Positions 16,035 to 25,800 of a DNA stretch of 37,734 nt are shown here, piece after piece; positions within the stretch are counted from its first letter, which is position 1; each line of letters opens with the position of its first letter. Origin of the DNA: Gammaproteobacteria bacterium (GTDB lineage Bacteria; Pseudomonadota; Gammaproteobacteria; Steroidobacterales; Woeseiaceae). The stretch spans positions 1 through 37,734 of the forward strand of contig JAACFE010000014.1 in NCBI GenBank assembly GCA_009937525.1, given 5' to 3'. The position numbers and the translations under genes were made by a program. The notes below the pieces were generated by a model, which was not told the DNA's origin, did not search any database, and saw only the letters and a list, made by a program, of their open reading frames with translations.

Positions 16035-18140
16035 TTGAACAGATACAACAACCGTCGCACCCGCTGGATCGCCGGCGCATTGCTGAGCTTTGTGGCTCTG
16101 CCGCTGATGGCGACCTCGACGATGGATGACGACACGCTGCGTCCGGAGCCGCGGCACGAGAGCGTTGGAGAGCTGGTCACCGAATTCATTCAGAAGTCCC
16201 ACTATTCGCATATCTCCGTCGATGACGAATTGTCCTCACGCGTCATGGATCGTTACATCGAGGCACTGGACGGCAATCGCATGTATCTGCTCGAGAGCGA
16301 CATCGCGTTCTTCGAGGACTACCGCTACAAGCTCGACGACATCGTCAGGAGCAAGCCCCTGGATCCCGTGTTCGAGATGTTCAGCATCTACCAGACGCGT
16401 GTCCGCGAGCGACTCGACTTTGCACTCGCGGAACTCGAGTCGAAGCCGGACTTCACGGTCGACGAAGAGTATCAGTTCGACCGCGCCGAAGAGCCCTGGG
16501 CAAAGAGCGAGGCGGAACTGGACGAAATCTGGCGCAGGCGGGTGAAAAACGACGTATTGCGGCTCGAGCTGGCGGAGAAGCCATGGGAGGAATCCCAGGA
16601 CCTGTTGCGCAAGCGCTATAAGCGCTACCTGAAGCGCATCGACCAGGTGAAGGCCGACGACGTATTCGAGACCTTCATGAATGCGTTTGCCCACACGCTG
16701 GATCCGCATTCCAGCTACCTGTCGCCGCGCAATTCCGAGGAATACCGGATCCAGATGAGCCTGTCGTACTTCGGGATTGGCGCCTCGCTGCAACTGGACG
16801 AAGACTACGTGCAGATCGTCAACATCATCCCCGGCGGTCCCGCCGCCATAGACGGCAAGCTCAAGCCGAAAGACCGTATCACCGGCGTCGCGCAGGGGGC
16901 CGAGGGGGAGATTGTGGATGTCATAGGCTGGCGCCTGGACGACGTGGTCGACCTGATCCGGGGTCCGGCGAACACCGTGGTGCGGCTGCAGATCATCCCG
17001 GCCGGCGCCCTGCCCGGCAGCAGCGAGAAGATCATCGCGCTGACGCGCGACCAGGTGAAACTCGAGGAACAGGCGGCGAAAAGCGACCTCATTACCGTGC
17101 CGCGTGACGGACGCGAATGGCGAATCGGCGTCATCGAAGTTCCGAGTTTCTATCGTGACTATCGCGCCATGAGCAGTGGCGACAAGGACTACACCAGTAC
17201 CACCCGGGACGTGAAGCGCCTCATCGACGAACTCGAAGAACAGGGCATCGACGGCCTGATACTGGATTTGCGCGGTAATGGTGGTGGCCACCTGACCGAA
17301 GCCACCGCGCTCTCGGGCCTGTTCATCGATAACGGCCCCGTCGTGCAATTGCGTAATTCCAACGGGCGCATCAGCCGCCTCGACGATCCGGACCCGGTCG
17401 CACGGGTTGCCTACAACGGGCCCCTGACCGTGCTGGTCGACCGCTTCAGCGCGTCGGCATCGGAGATCTTTGCTGCCGCGATCCAGGACTACGCCCGAGG
17501 CGTGATCATCGGCCAGCAGACCTTCGGCAAAGGCACGGTGCAGAATCTCTATTCGCTCGACCAGTACCTGAAACCGGAAGACGGACCGGGCTATGGCCAG
17601 CTGACGCTGACCATCGGCAAGTACTATCGCGTCACCGGTGAGAGTACGCAGCATCGCGGTGTTGATCCCGACATCACGCTGCCCTCGCTGATCGATACCG
17701 AACAGTTCGGTGAAAGCGTAAGGGACAGCGCGCTGCCGTGGGATACGATCCAGACCACGCGGTTCCGCCCCGGCGAGCCGCTTGACAGCACGATCGAGTC
17801 CCTGACGGCCAGCCAGGTGGAACGTGCCAAGACCGACCCGAATTTCCAGTATCTGGTGGACCGGACCCGCGATGCGGAGGAAGCGAGGCAGCGCAAGACG
17901 GTATCCCTGAACTACGAGCAGCGACTGGCCGAGCGCGAGGATGAACTCGAGCGCGAACTCAGGCGCGAAAACGAACGCCGCGCAGCGCTGGACCTGGAGC
18001 CGCTGGAAAGCCTCGAGGATCTCGACGAGGAGGACCTGCCGGACGTGCTGCTCGAGCAGGCCGCGGGCATCGCGACGGACCTCGCCGAAATGCGCGAGAT
18101 GCAGCGGATACCCGCACAGACGGCCCAGAACCGCGGCTGA
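16035..18140 (+). CDS. prc: C-terminal processing periplasmic protease Prc (Tsp)
   Basis: About 701 residues, close to E. coli Prc (682). Order: signal peptide (NRYNNRRTRWIAGALLSFVA, then LPLMA), N-terminal helical domain, PDZ domain (about 230-330), Ser/Lys peptidase domain and C-terminal DUF3340-type domain. The dyad is the second Ser of FSASASEIF (codon at 17454) and the Lys of TFGKGT 25 residues later. Prc degrades misfolded and tagged periplasmic proteins and trims penicillin-binding protein 3 and MepS, so it may act on the NlpC/P60 protein seen here. TTG at 16035 has GGAG six bases upstream; ATG at 16023 is the alternative, with no ribosome-binding site. A perfect inverted repeat follows the stop. 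Confidence 0.93.
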   Translation: MNRYNNRRTRWIAGALLSFVALPLMATSTMDDDTLRPEPRHESVGELVTEFIQKSHYSHISVDDELSSRVMDRYIEALDGNRMYLLESDIAFFEDYRYKLDDIVRSKPLDPVFEMFSIYQTRVRERLDFALAELESKPDFTVDEEYQFDRAEEPWAKSEAELDEIWRRRVKNDVLRLELAEKPWEESQDLLRKRYKRYLKRIDQVKADDVFETFMNAFAHTLDPHSSYLSPRNSEEYRIQMSLSYFGIGASLQLDEDYVQIVNIIPGGPAAIDGKLKPKDRITGVAQGAEGEIVDVIGWRLDDVVDLIRGPANTVVRLQIIPAGALPGSSEKIIALTRDQVKLEEQAAKSDLITVPRDGREWRIGVIEVPSFYRDYRAMSSGDKDYTSTTRDVKRLIDELEEQGIDGLILDLRGNGGGHLTEATALSGLFIDNGPVVQLRNSNGRISRLDDPDPVARVAYNGPLTVLVDRFSASASEIFAAAIQDYARGVIIGQQTFGKGTVQNLYSLDQYLKPEDGPGYGQLTLTIGKYYRVTGESTQHRGVDPDITLPSLIDTEQFGESVRDSALPWDTIQTTRFRPGEPLDSTIESLTASQVERAKTDPNFQYLVDRTRDAEEARQRKTVSLNYEQRLAEREDELERELRRENERRAALDLEPLESLEDLDEEDLPDVLLEQAAGIATDLAEMREMQRIPAQTAQNRG

Positions 18141-18156
18141 TTGCATGGTTTGCGTC

Positions 18157-18200
18157 CTGCTCGCCGGGTGTTATACTCGGGTATAACACCCGGCGAGCAG
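18157..18200. repeat. Perfect 20-bp inverted repeat between prc and the next gene
   Basis: Arms 18157-18176 and 18181-18200 pair without a mismatch around a 4-base loop (TCGG). The arms contain GGGTGTTATAC and its complement. The right arm ends 6 bases before the GGAGG of the next gene. There is no T tract, so it is not an ordinary intrinsic terminator; it may protect the 3' end of the prc message, attenuate the downstream gene, or serve as a protein-binding dyad. Confidence 0.85.
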
Positions 18201-18216
18201 CTTTCCGGAGGTGACC

Positions 18217-18744
18217 TTGACAACCCGACGGGCACCACGACGTAGAGTGGCATCAAGCTATCTGAGCGCAATTCTGTTGCTCGTGCTTGGCGCCTGGGTG
18301 CATCCGGCCCTCTCGGCAACCGGCGCCGGTGCGCGTTGCGACCATCCCGTCGACGCCCCACCGATGTCCGCCGATGCTGACAACAAGCTTGCGATCCAGG
18401 TAATCGATCACGGCACGAGTACATCCGTGGCGGACCGGGAAGTTGCCGTCGACGACGCCTTCAGTGATCCGGTCCCGCAATCCCCCAGCCTGCACACGGA
18501 ACGCGCGGCCGACGACATGCTGCAGCAGATTTTCGGTGAAGCGCGAACCCTGCAGCCGCCGCTTTCCGAAACGGGGCTCGTTGATGACCGTGGTACGCCG
18601 CTCGCGATCGACAAGGCCGAGGCGATGGAAGAGCCCACAGCGGTACTCGAGACAGACCAGGCTGACGTCGCCGCGGAACTTCCGGGCTTCTCGGCCGACG
18701 AATTGCTGCGCTACCGGCAGAAGATGTTCCGCAAGGATATCTGA
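18217..18744 (+). CDS. Exported protein of unknown function
   Basis: About 175 residues. The N-terminus has arginines (TTRRAPRRRVASSY) followed by LSAILLLVLGAWVHPALSA, a signal peptide with a cleavage site after ALSA. The rest is acidic and probably extended, ending in a helix (SADELLRYRQKMFRKDI). The TTG at 18217 was chosen because GGAGG sits five bases upstream; the GTG at 18211 overlaps that Shine-Dalgarno sequence. The inverted repeat upstream separates it from prc. No family recognised. Confidence 0.7.
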   Translation: MTTRRAPRRRVASSYLSAILLLVLGAWVHPALSATGAGARCDHPVDAPPMSADADNKLAIQVIDHGTSTSVADREVAVDDAFSDPVPQSPSLHTERAADDMLQQIFGEARTLQPPLSETGLVDDRGTPLAIDKAEAMEEPTAVLETDQADVAAELPGFSADELLRYRQKMFRKDI

Positions 18745-18761
18745 AGCGCCGCGGGCCCCGT

Positions 18762-19793
18762 TCAGCGGCTCAGTATTCCATTGATTCCCCAGTAGTTGTC
18801 GCCGACAAGATTGGCATCGGACTTCGTGACCACGCCGTTCGAGTTGATCGCGAACACGGTGGCCACGGTACCCGCTAACGGCACCGCGTCGTCGTCTTCC
18901 TGGAAGACCGCGTGTTCCGCTATCAGTTCGGCGCGTCGCTTGAGCACGTCCACGTAGTCGCTCGCTTTCTCCATCGATTCCACGTGCGCGACGATGCGCT
19001 CCAGCAGCAGATCACAATCCCTCTTGTTGCCGTAGTTGATCGCCCCGACGCTTTTCTCGCTGGATTCCTTGACCAGCGCAACGAGATTCCGGTCGTTGAA
19101 CTGAAGATACAGATGCTGAGCGAAGGCGATGATCATGAAGTTGATCGAGCGCTTTTGCGGGATACTCAGCCCCGGTGCGTCGGGGTGCGCTGCCTGCTCG
19201 ACAGACGCGAGCCTCTCCATTAGCTCCTGTTCATCGTTCCTGGCGGCGTCCAGGCGTTCACTGAAGTCGGCAAGCTCATTCGATGCCGCGCGCCCCTTGA
19301 GCATCTTCGACAGTCCGCTCATCGACTCTACCCGCTGCCGTTCGGCCTGGAGCTGGTCCTCGAGCAGTCGAAGCCGCTCACGTTGCTCAGAGAGTTCTTT
19401 TTCGACGGCCGCCCTCCGGGCCTCTTGCTTCTCGCGCCAGGTCGTAAGTTGCGCATCCCGGCGGCGGTTCTCCCGCTGCTGCTTCAGCTGCTCGGCAAAC
19501 TTTGTCAGTTTACTCTCGCAACGCCGGTTCAATGAACGAAGCTGATAGAACACCACGACGGTATGGACCCACTCCGGATCCACGAGCAGGCCTTCCAGGT
19601 GTTCCAGCCGCTGGACGATTCTCGCCGTCGCTCCTTGCTGCTCCTTGACGAGCTGCTGCAGGCGATACTTTTCCTTTTCGAGCGCAGCAAATTCCTTCTT
19701 GAGTTCCGCGCGATTCCTGAACAGCTCGACGAGCTTGTGGTTGTCGTCGTCAGGCTCGTTCGCGATCCCAAAGATTGCTTGCCGGCTCGGCAT
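18762..19793 (-). CDS. Long coiled-coil protein of unknown function
   Basis: About 343 residues. Residues about 20-205 are a long coiled coil (repeating Glu, Lys, Arg, Leu), and the C-terminal third (about 210-343) looks globular, with SIPQKRSINFMIIAFAQHLYLQ and, near the end, GTVATVFAINSNGVVT and NYWGING. No signal peptide or membrane segment. The ATG at 19793 has AAGAGAG six bases upstream; the frame is open to GTG 19817. The convergent exported-protein gene ends 17 bases away. Not recognised. Confidence 0.78.
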   Translation of the reverse strand: MPSRQAIFGIANEPDDDNHKLVELFRNRAELKKEFAALEKEKYRLQQLVKEQQGATARIVQRLEHLEGLLVDPEWVHTVVVFYQLRSLNRRCESKLTKFAEQLKQQRENRRRDAQLTTWREKQEARRAAVEKELSEQRERLRLLEDQLQAERQRVESMSGLSKMLKGRAASNELADFSERLDAARNDEQELMERLASVEQAAHPDAPGLSIPQKRSINFMIIAFAQHLYLQFNDRNLVALVKESSEKSVGAINYGNKRDCDLLLERIVAHVESMEKASDYVDVLKRRAELIAEHAVFQEDDDAVPLAGTVATVFAINSNGVVTKSDANLVGDNYWGINGILSR

Positions 19794-19916
19794 AAGAACT
19801 CTCTTGACATAATCCACCCGCGGTCACGTCGCCGCGGCCTTCGGAATCATGTCAATTAGCGTCTCGGGAGACTCGGACCTGATCGACAGTTTCTGTAACT
19901 GCCGTTATCCCGGAAA

Positions 19917-20372
19917 CTAGCGTTCCAGAACGAGGTGCCCCTGGTCGGACAGGTATTCGAGCCACTTGTTCAGGATCACGTTGCGTCGCCAGCGCGTATC
20001 GAGTTCGCGGCGGTTCTTCCTGATCAACCGCCGTATCGCCGCGTGTCGATGATCGCCGGCCAGGCTCATTGCCTCGGCGAGGCGTCCGTCGAGATAGGCA
20101 CGCACCGTGATATCCGGATCCGCGAGCCGGCCGTCGTCCGTCTCGAAATGGTAGGTCAGTGACATCGTGATCGTGTAGCGGCAGCGCTCCAGGATTTCGA
20201 TGAACAGTTCGCACTCGCCCGCGACCCTCGAACGAAAGCATCCGTCGAGGCGCTCGAGTTCCGGTACCAGTTGCAGCAGCCGCAGATAGTTACTCTCATA
20301 AAGAGCCATCAGGCCGGCAAAGCTGCGCGGTCTGACGATCGTTTCGGGCACTAGCTGCGAATCGAGTAACAT
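19917..20372 (-). CDS. DUF1249 (YqiB-like) protein
   Basis: About 151 residues. The sequence FAGLMALYESNYLRLLQLVP, then ELERLDGCFRS, and ERCRYTITMSLTYHFETDDG followed by LADPDITVRAYLD match the DUF1249 family, which in E. coli (YqiB, 140 residues) lies near the nudF/cpdA genes; here it stands alone. Function unknown. The ATG at 20372 (MLLDSQLVPE) is preferred over the frame opening at 20411. TATATT lies 12 bases upstream of the ATG and could be a -10 box. Confidence 0.88.
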   Translation of the reverse strand: MLLDSQLVPETIVRPRSFAGLMALYESNYLRLLQLVPELERLDGCFRSRVAGECELFIEILERCRYTITMSLTYHFETDDGRLADPDITVRAYLDGRLAEAMSLAGDHRHAAIRRLIRKNRRELDTRWRRNVILNKWLEYLSDQGHLVLER

Positions 20373-20450
20373 GCAGCCAATATAGCACAGGGATGCATGC
20401 CCAAAAGGCAAGCAATTACCGTTCCAAGACGGGCGTCACAAAGCGAAAAA

Positions 20451-21275
20451 TCAGGCTCGAACTCGGCGCTCCACGCCGGTACTATCAAGGATTCGGCTTG
20501 CTATTTCCTCGATCGAAAACTCCGTCGTGTCTACGTTCGGAATATTGTAGCGCCGGAATATCTTCTCTGATTCGCGGAGCTCGTAGCGTACCTGCTGGGC
20601 GCTCGAGTACGTGCCGAGCGGCCGTCGCTCCTTGCGGATGTGCCGCAGGCGTTCGGGGGCGATCGTCAGACCGAACAGCTTGTGCTTCTGCTCCAGCAGC
20701 ACATCCGGCAGTTCACCCGTCTCGAACTCCTCGTCGGCCAGCGGAAAATTGGCGGCGTAGACGCCGTACTGCAACGCGAGGTAAAGACAGGTCGGCGTCT
20801 TGCCGGAGCGCGACACACCGATGAGTATCACGTCCGCCATTTCATAATTCCTGCTGATGCCGCCATCATCGTTTGCGAGCGCGAAGTTGGTGGCCTCTAT
20901 CCGCCGCATGTATGCCTCGATGTCGGTCATGCCGTGCGCTCGCCCGGGTTCGTGCGTGGATTCCTGCTGAAACTCGACTTCCAGCGGCGCCAGGAATACG
21001 TCAAATATATCGAGGTGCAGGCCCTGTGCCTCCCGAACGATACTGCGTAGATTGTCCTGCACCAGCGTCGAAAACACGATCGGCCGCAGGCTGTCAGCCT
21101 CGCCCGCCGCATTGATCCTCGCGACGGCTTCGTGCGCCTTGTCATCGGAATCTATAAATGGCAAAGTCACTTGCCGAAATTCCTGACCGTTGAACTGAGT
21201 AAGCAGACTGTGTCCGAGCGTTTCGGCAGTCACGCCGGTCTGGTCCGAAAGAAAGAAAACAGTGCGTTCAGTCAT
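20451..21275 (-). CDS. ppsR: PEP synthase regulatory protein PpsR
   Basis: Protein of 274 residues of the DUF299 kinase/pyrophosphorylase family. Features: TVFFLSDQTGVTAETLGHSL at the N-terminus and the P-loop GVSRSGKT (153-160), followed by CLYLALQYGVYAANFPLA. The enzyme phosphorylates PEP synthase on a threonine next to the catalytic His, using ADP, and reverses this with phosphate, thereby switching PpsA off and on. ATG 21275 gives the family-typical start. It is divergent from ppsA, 101 bases away, as in many gammaproteobacteria. Confidence 0.95.
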   Translation of the reverse strand: MTERTVFFLSDQTGVTAETLGHSLLTQFNGQEFRQVTLPFIDSDDKAHEAVARINAAGEADSLRPIVFSTLVQDNLRSIVREAQGLHLDIFDVFLAPLEVEFQQESTHEPGRAHGMTDIEAYMRRIEATNFALANDDGGISRNYEMADVILIGVSRSGKTPTCLYLALQYGVYAANFPLADEEFETGELPDVLLEQKHKLFGLTIAPERLRHIRKERRPLGTYSSAQQVRYELRESEKIFRRYNIPNVDTTEFSIEEIASRILDSTGVERRVRA

Positions 21276-21341
21276 ATTCAGCAGTCTCACCCGATGGCCG
21301 CGATTCGTATCGCCGCGCATCCCCGTCTCGAAATTCGATTG

Positions 21342-21359
21342 TCCATTTCCTGTAATGGA
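21342..21359. promoter_or_regulatory. Dyad upstream of ppsA, possible operator
   Basis: TCCATT-TCCTGT-AATGGA is a perfect 6-bp dyad with a 6-base spacer, 17 bases before the ppsA TTG start. Its position between the divergent ppsR and ppsA genes makes it a candidate regulator site. No convincing promoter hexamers were found beside it. Confidence 0.35.
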
Positions 21360-21376
21360 ACACAAGGGAGCCTAGA

Positions 21377-23740
21377 TTGGAACCATACGTCATCAAGCTC
21401 GCTGAGCTTGGAATGAATGATGTTGAGCGCGTCGGCGGAAAGAATGCTTCGCTGGGCGAAATGATAAGCAACCTCAACGAGCTCGGAGTGACAGTTCCTG
21501 GCGGATTTGCGACGACGGCAACGGCCTACCGTGATTTTCTCGCTGCTGACGGGCTCGACGCACGCATAAACTCGCTGCTCGATGATCTCGACGTTGACGA
21601 TATCGAGGCTCTGACCTCCGTCGGACGACAGATCCGGGGATGGATCCTTGATACGCCATTGCCCGAGCGTCTCATGAAAGACATCCGCAACGCCTGGGAA
21701 GAAATGAGCGGTGGCGACGATATTGCCGTTGCCGTCCGTTCATCCGCGACGGCCGAGGATCTGCCCGATGCATCGTTTGCAGGCCAGCAGGAGACATTCC
21801 TCAACGTCCGCGGCGTCGATCATCTCAATGATGCCCTGCACCAGGTGTTCGCGTCGCTGTTCAACGACCGGGCCATTGCGTATCGCGTGCACCAGGGATT
21901 CGATCACAGGCAGGTCGCGTTGTCGGTGGGCGTGCAGACGATGGTTCGAAGCGAAATCGGCGCGTCGGGCGTGATCTTCACGCTCGACACCGAGTCCGGG
22001 TTTCGGGACGCCGTCTTCATCACTTCCTCTTACGGCCTCGGCGAAACCGTGGTACAGGGCGCCGTGAATCCCGACGAGTTCTATGTCTACAAGCCGGCAC
22101 TCAATGACGGTAAGTACCCGATACTCCGCAAGATCCTCGGCGGCAAGGCCATCAAGATGGTCTACAGCGATGACCCCCGGCCCGGCAAGACGGTTGAAAC
22201 GGTCGACGTCGATGAGGCGGACTCGCACCGGTTCTCGCTGAGCGAGGAGGAGATCATCGAACTCGCCAGGATGGCGGTCACGATCGAGAATCACTATCAG
22301 CGCCCCATGGATATCGAGTGGGGGAAGGACGGCAGCGACGGCAAGATCTACATCCTGCAGGCGCGGCCGGAGACCGTGCAGAGCCGCAGCGGCCGGACCA
22401 TTCAGCGGTTCACGCTCAAGGGGCGCTCGGACGTAATCAGCAAGGGCCGCAGCATCGGCCAGAAAATAGGTTCGGGCACCGCTCGGGTGATTCGCGACGT
22501 CAGCGAGATGAACCGCGTGCAGAACGGCGACGTTCTCGTCTCGGACATGACGGATCCCGACTGGGAACCCGTAATGAAGCGAGCCGCGGCCATTGTCACG
22601 AACCGCGGCGGCCGCACCTGTCACGCGGCGATCATCGCGCGTGAACTCGGAATACCGGCTGTCGTGGGTTGCGGCGACGCGACAGACGCGATCAAGGACG
22701 GGACCGACGTCACCGTCAGTTGTGCCGAGGGCGATGAGGGACTGGTCTACGCGGGACGGCTGGAATACGAGAGGACCAAAATCGAGCTGGACTCACTACC
22801 GGACATCCCCGTCAAGATCATGATGAACGTCGGCAATCCCGACCGTGCCTTTGATTTCGCGAACGTACCGAACAAGGGGGTCGGCCTGGCGCGACTCGAG
22901 TTCATCATCAACCGCATGATCGGCGTTCATCCGCAGGCACTGCTCGAATATGAATCGCTCGACGAATCGACGCGCAAGGCGATCGACGAGCAGATGGCAG
23001 GCTATGACGATCCCGTCAGTTTCTTCGTGGATCGGCTTTCCGAAGGCGTATCGACGATCGCTGCGGCGTTCGCACCCGAACCGGTCATCGTGCGCATGTC
23101 GGACTTCAAATCCAACGAATACGCCAACCTTATCGGGGGCGACAAGTACGAACCGGATGAGGAAAACCCGATGCTGGGCTTCCGTGGCGCCGCGCGCTAC
23201 GTGGCCGACAGTTTTCGACCCTGCTTCGAGATGGAGTGCGCGGCGATCCGCAAGGTCAGGAACGACATGGGTCTCATGAACGTGCAGGTCATGATTCCGT
23301 TCGTGCGTACGGTGAAACAGGCCAGCGACGTAATCGACCTCATGGCAAAGAATGGACTGGAACGCGGCAAGGACGATCTGAAGATCATCATGATGTCCGA
23401 ACTGCCTACCAATGCCCTGCTCGCCGACCAGTACCTGGACTATTTCGATGGCATGTCCATCGGCTCCAACGACATGACCCAGCTCGTCCTGGGGCTCGAT
23501 CGCGATTCCGCACTCGTGGCCGACCTTTTCGACGAGCGCGATGACGCCGTCAAGGCAACACTCTCAATGACCATATCCGCCTGCAAGGCACGGGGGAAAT
23601 ACATCGGGATTTGTGGCCAGGGGCCGTCCGATCATCCGGATCTGGCGAAATGGTTGCTGGACCAGGGCATCGAAAGCATGTCCCTCAATCCGGACACCGT
23701 CATCGAAACCTGGCTGTTCCTCGCCGGGGAATCCGTTTAA
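21377..23740 (+). CDS. ppsA: Phosphoenolpyruvate synthase
   Basis: Protein of 787 residues, matching E. coli PpsA (792). It converts pyruvate, ATP and water to PEP, AMP and phosphate for gluconeogenesis. Domains in order: N-terminal ATP-binding domain ([31 protein letters not shown]), the phosphohistidine domain with His416 in [20 protein letters not shown], and the C-terminal PEP-utilising barrel with [16 protein letters not shown] and Cys746 in [11 protein letters not shown]. The threonine before the His-containing motif is the target of PpsR. The start is TTG at 21377, with GGGAG six bases upstream. Cytoplasmic. Confidence 0.97.
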   Translation: MEPYVIKLAELGMNDVERVGGKNASLGEMISNLNELGVTVPGGFATTATAYRDFLAADGLDARINSLLDDLDVDDIEALTSVGRQIRGWILDTPLPERLMKDIRNAWEEMSGGDDIAVAVRSSATAEDLPDASFAGQQETFLNVRGVDHLNDALHQVFASLFNDRAIAYRVHQGFDHRQVALSVGVQTMVRSEIGASGVIFTLDTESGFRDAVFITSSYGLGETVVQGAVNPDEFYVYKPALNDGKYPILRKILGGKAIKMVYSDDPRPGKTVETVDVDEADSHRFSLSEEEIIELARMAVTIENHYQRPMDIEWGKDGSDGKIYILQARPETVQSRSGRTIQRFTLKGRSDVISKGRSIGQKIGSGTARVIRDVSEMNRVQNGDVLVSDMTDPDWEPVMKRAAAIVTNRGGRTCHAAIIARELGIPAVVGCGDATDAIKDGTDVTVSCAEGDEGLVYAGRLEYERTKIELDSLPDIPVKIMMNVGNPDRAFDFANVPNKGVGLARLEFIINRMIGVHPQALLEYESLDESTRKAIDEQMAGYDDPVSFFVDRLSEGVSTIAAAFAPEPVIVRMSDFKSNEYANLIGGDKYEPDEENPMLGFRGAARYVADSFRPCFEMECAAIRKVRNDMGLMNVQVMIPFVRTVKQASDVIDLMAKNGLERGKDDLKIIMMSELPTNALLADQYLDYFDGMSIGSNDMTQLVLGLDRDSALVADLFDERDDAVKATLSMTISACKARGKYIGICGQGPSDHPDLAKWLLDQGIESMSLNPDTVIETWLFLAGESV

Positions 23741-23752
23741 CCGGAGCCGGGT

Positions 23753-24433
23753 TCAGAAACGGTCGTAGCGCGACCTTCGCTGCCAGCGGATCCGCGGCAA
23801 CCACAGACCGAGAACCATGCCTACAACGAGCACCAGCGCTCCTGACATGAACCAGTAGCGGGTCGTCTGGCTGGTCAGCTCCCGGTTCTCCTGCTCGAGC
23901 GTCGCAACGCGGATTTCTTCAGCCGCCAGTTGCTCCCGCAGCTGTTTGTTCTGATTGTTGATCGCAAGGACGTTCGCGGACGTGCGCTTGATTTCCCCAA
24001 GTTCTTCCTCGAGATCGCTCTTCTCACGTTCAAGCGTCTCGATTCGCTTCGTCGCCGTGTCGTACTCGGAACGAATTGCCCCGAGCTGTGAATTCAGAGA
24101 GGAGCCTCGCGACGCCTCGTTGGTGAGCTGGCTCGTCAGCTTCGCAAGCTGCTCCCTGGCGGCAGGTTCGTTCATGAGGTACCGGGTCAGCACCCAGCCC
24201 TCTGTTCCACCGCCGGTGCGAACCCGCGAATACCCGGTATCGGCATCCCTCTCGAGAACCTCGAGTTCGGTGCCACTCTTCAGCATCAGCTCGATGGCGT
24301 TGCTCGTCGACGGACCGCTCCGCAACGTAATTTCGAATTCATCGCTCACCCAGGCGCTTTCCGCGCCGGCGGCCCCTGCAAACAGCAACGCCGACAAGAG
24401 CGACGCCGCAATGCCGTTGATCGTCGGTTTCAT
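23753..24433 (-). CDS. SH3-domain, coiled-coil membrane protein (TIGR04211-like)
   Basis: About 226 residues. Signal peptide (MKPTINGIAASLLSALLFAG), then a bacterial SH3 domain (about 28-90, with DEFEITLRSGPSTSNAI and EGWVLTRYL), a coiled coil (about 95-185) and a C-terminal membrane helix (WFMSGALVLVVGMVLGLWLP) with a basic tail. This order is that of the TIGR04211/YgiM family, thought to be anchored in the inner membrane with the SH3 domain in the periplasm. Function not known. The gene converges on ppsA with 12 bases between stops. The frame is open to 24484, but ATG 24433 begins the signal. Confidence 0.9.
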   Translation of the reverse strand: MKPTINGIAASLLSALLFAGAAGAESAWVSDEFEITLRSGPSTSNAIELMLKSGTELEVLERDADTGYSRVRTGGGTEGWVLTRYLMNEPAAREQLAKLTSQLTNEASRGSSLNSQLGAIRSEYDTATKRIETLEREKSDLEEELGEIKRTSANVLAINNQNKQLREQLAAEEIRVATLEQENRELTSQTTRYWFMSGALVLVVGMVLGLWLPRIRWQRRSRYDRF

Positions 24434-24493
24434 GGCGCAACTATAAGACATGGCGCTCGGCGGTTCTAGCCAAAAATCTGCCAAATCAGTCGC

Positions 24494-25105
24494 TTATCGG
24501 CGACACCTGGCAGCTATTATGGTCCAGACCGCCAGCAGGTTATTGGCCGGCATCGCATATACCCTGGCCAGTTGCAGACCGTTTTCACTGCCCAGCACCT
24601 GCAGATCGTCGAGATCGCGTATACCCATAGCCGCGTTGCGGGCCCGAAGCGACGCATCGAAAGCCTCATTGCTCGGCGTACTGAATGCCCCGCCCCGACT
24701 GAACGGTCCATACAGGCAGAACAACCCCGGCTCACTCAACATGTCACCTACCCGCTCGAACATGCGGCACACGGCAGCGTAGCTCATGATATGCGCCGTA
24801 TTGGCGGAGAAGACGGCGTCGTACTTATGCCCGGTTTTGCCCGAGGTCAGTACATCGAAGCCCATCGGCGGCAGGACGTTGTCGAGCCCGGCCTCCGCGA
24901 TCCATGCGCGGATTCCGGGATGCGACTGCTCGAGGTCGCTGGTTTGCCAAAGCACGTGGCGTAATTCGGCCGCGAACGCGACAGCATGTTGACCGGTGCC
25001 GGACCCGATCTCGAACAGTGTGGAACAATTGCGCAGTTCGTGCCGCAAGACACCCAGTATGGGCGCGGCGTTTCGCACAGCCGCCGCCGCGTGTGGCCTC
25101 ACCAC
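24494..25105 (-). CDS. DUF938 SAM-dependent methyltransferase
   Basis: About 203 residues. The SAM-binding motif FEIGSGTGQHAVAFA (about 31-45) and LVVRPHA-like start with RNAAPILGVLRHEL match the DUF938 family, whose members are about 200 residues. The catalytic target is unknown. Start is GTG at 25105, overlapping the orn stop (TAGTG); another GTG lies at 25102. The frame is open upstream to 25246, antisense and within orn, so it is not used. The pairing orn-DUF938 suggests translational coupling. Confidence 0.82.
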   Translation of the reverse strand: MVRPHAAAAVRNAAPILGVLRHELRNCSTLFEIGSGTGQHAVAFAAELRHVLWQTSDLEQSHPGIRAWIAEAGLDNVLPPMGFDVLTSGKTGHKYDAVFSANTAHIMSYAAVCRMFERVGDMLSEPGLFCLYGPFSRGGAFSTPSNEAFDASLRARNAAMGIRDLDDLQVLGSENGLQLARVYAMPANNLLAVWTIIAARCRR

Positions 25106-25692
25106 TAGCTGGCGGCCGCTTCGAGCGCGGTTGTATTCAGCAGATGCTCGCGGTACCAGACCAGTTCCGCGATCGAATCGCGGATATCGGCCAGCGCGCG
25201 GTGGCTCGATTCCTTGGTAAAGCCGGCCGCCACCTCCGGTGCCCACTGCTGGGCCAGTATCTTGAGCGTGCTCACATCGAGGTTGCGGTAGTGAAAGTAA
25301 CGCTCGAGCGTCGGCATCTCCCGCGCCAGGAACCGACGATCCTGACAGACACTATTGCCGCACATCGGCGACGTCCCCCCATCGACCCAGGTGGCGAGAA
25401 AATCGAGCGTTGCCTGCTCCGCCTCTTCGGGACTGACCTTGCTGGCCAGCACACGGGCCGTCAGGCCCGAATCGCCGTGCTGACGCGTGTTCCATTCGTC
25501 CATCGCATCCAAGGTCTCCTTCGACTGCGAGATGGCGAAAACGGGACCCTCGGCGAGTTCGTTCAGGTATTTGTCGGTGACGATGGTTGCGACTTCGATG
25601 ATCCTGTCATTGACCGTATCGAGACCCGTCATCTCGAGGTCGATCCAGATGAGGTTGCTGGCGGTGTCGATCAGGGGCGGACGCTCGTTCAT
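25105..25692 (-). CDS. orn: Oligoribonuclease
   Basis: Protein of 195 residues, a DEDDh 3'-5' exoribonuclease that degrades short RNA oligonucleotides (including pGpG, the end product of c-di-GMP breakdown). Catalytic residues: Asp18 and Glu20 in [10 protein letters not shown], Asp118 in [10 protein letters not shown], His164 and Asp169 in [13 protein letters not shown]. Length equals E. coli Orn (181-184) plus a few residues. Divergent from rsgA, the same neighbour as in E. coli. Cytoplasmic, normally a dimer. Confidence 0.96.
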   Translation of the reverse strand: MNERPPLIDTASNLIWIDLEMTGLDTVNDRIIEVATIVTDKYLNELAEGPVFAISQSKETLDAMDEWNTRQHGDSGLTARVLASKVSPEEAEQATLDFLATWVDGGTSPMCGNSVCQDRRFLAREMPTLERYFHYRNLDVSTLKILAQQWAPEVAAGFTKESSHRALADIRDSIAELVWYREHLLNTTALEAAAS

Positions 25693-25800
25693 TGCAGATC
25701 CAGTCTCCGGTTAGGCAGGCGCTAGTGTACAACGCATGACGGTGCATGGTATTGCGTAGCGCGGCATACTGGGCATCATGCGCACGATGACACGACGATC

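Noticed and set aside
16236-18146. Long antisense frame opposite prc
   Set aside because: A 636-codon shadow of a GC-rich gene; no recognisable domain and the opposite strand is an unmistakable Prc.
20373-20400. Leaderless promoter of the DUF1249 gene
   Set aside because: TATATT lies 12 bases before the ATG, but no -35 box at a fitting distance could be found.
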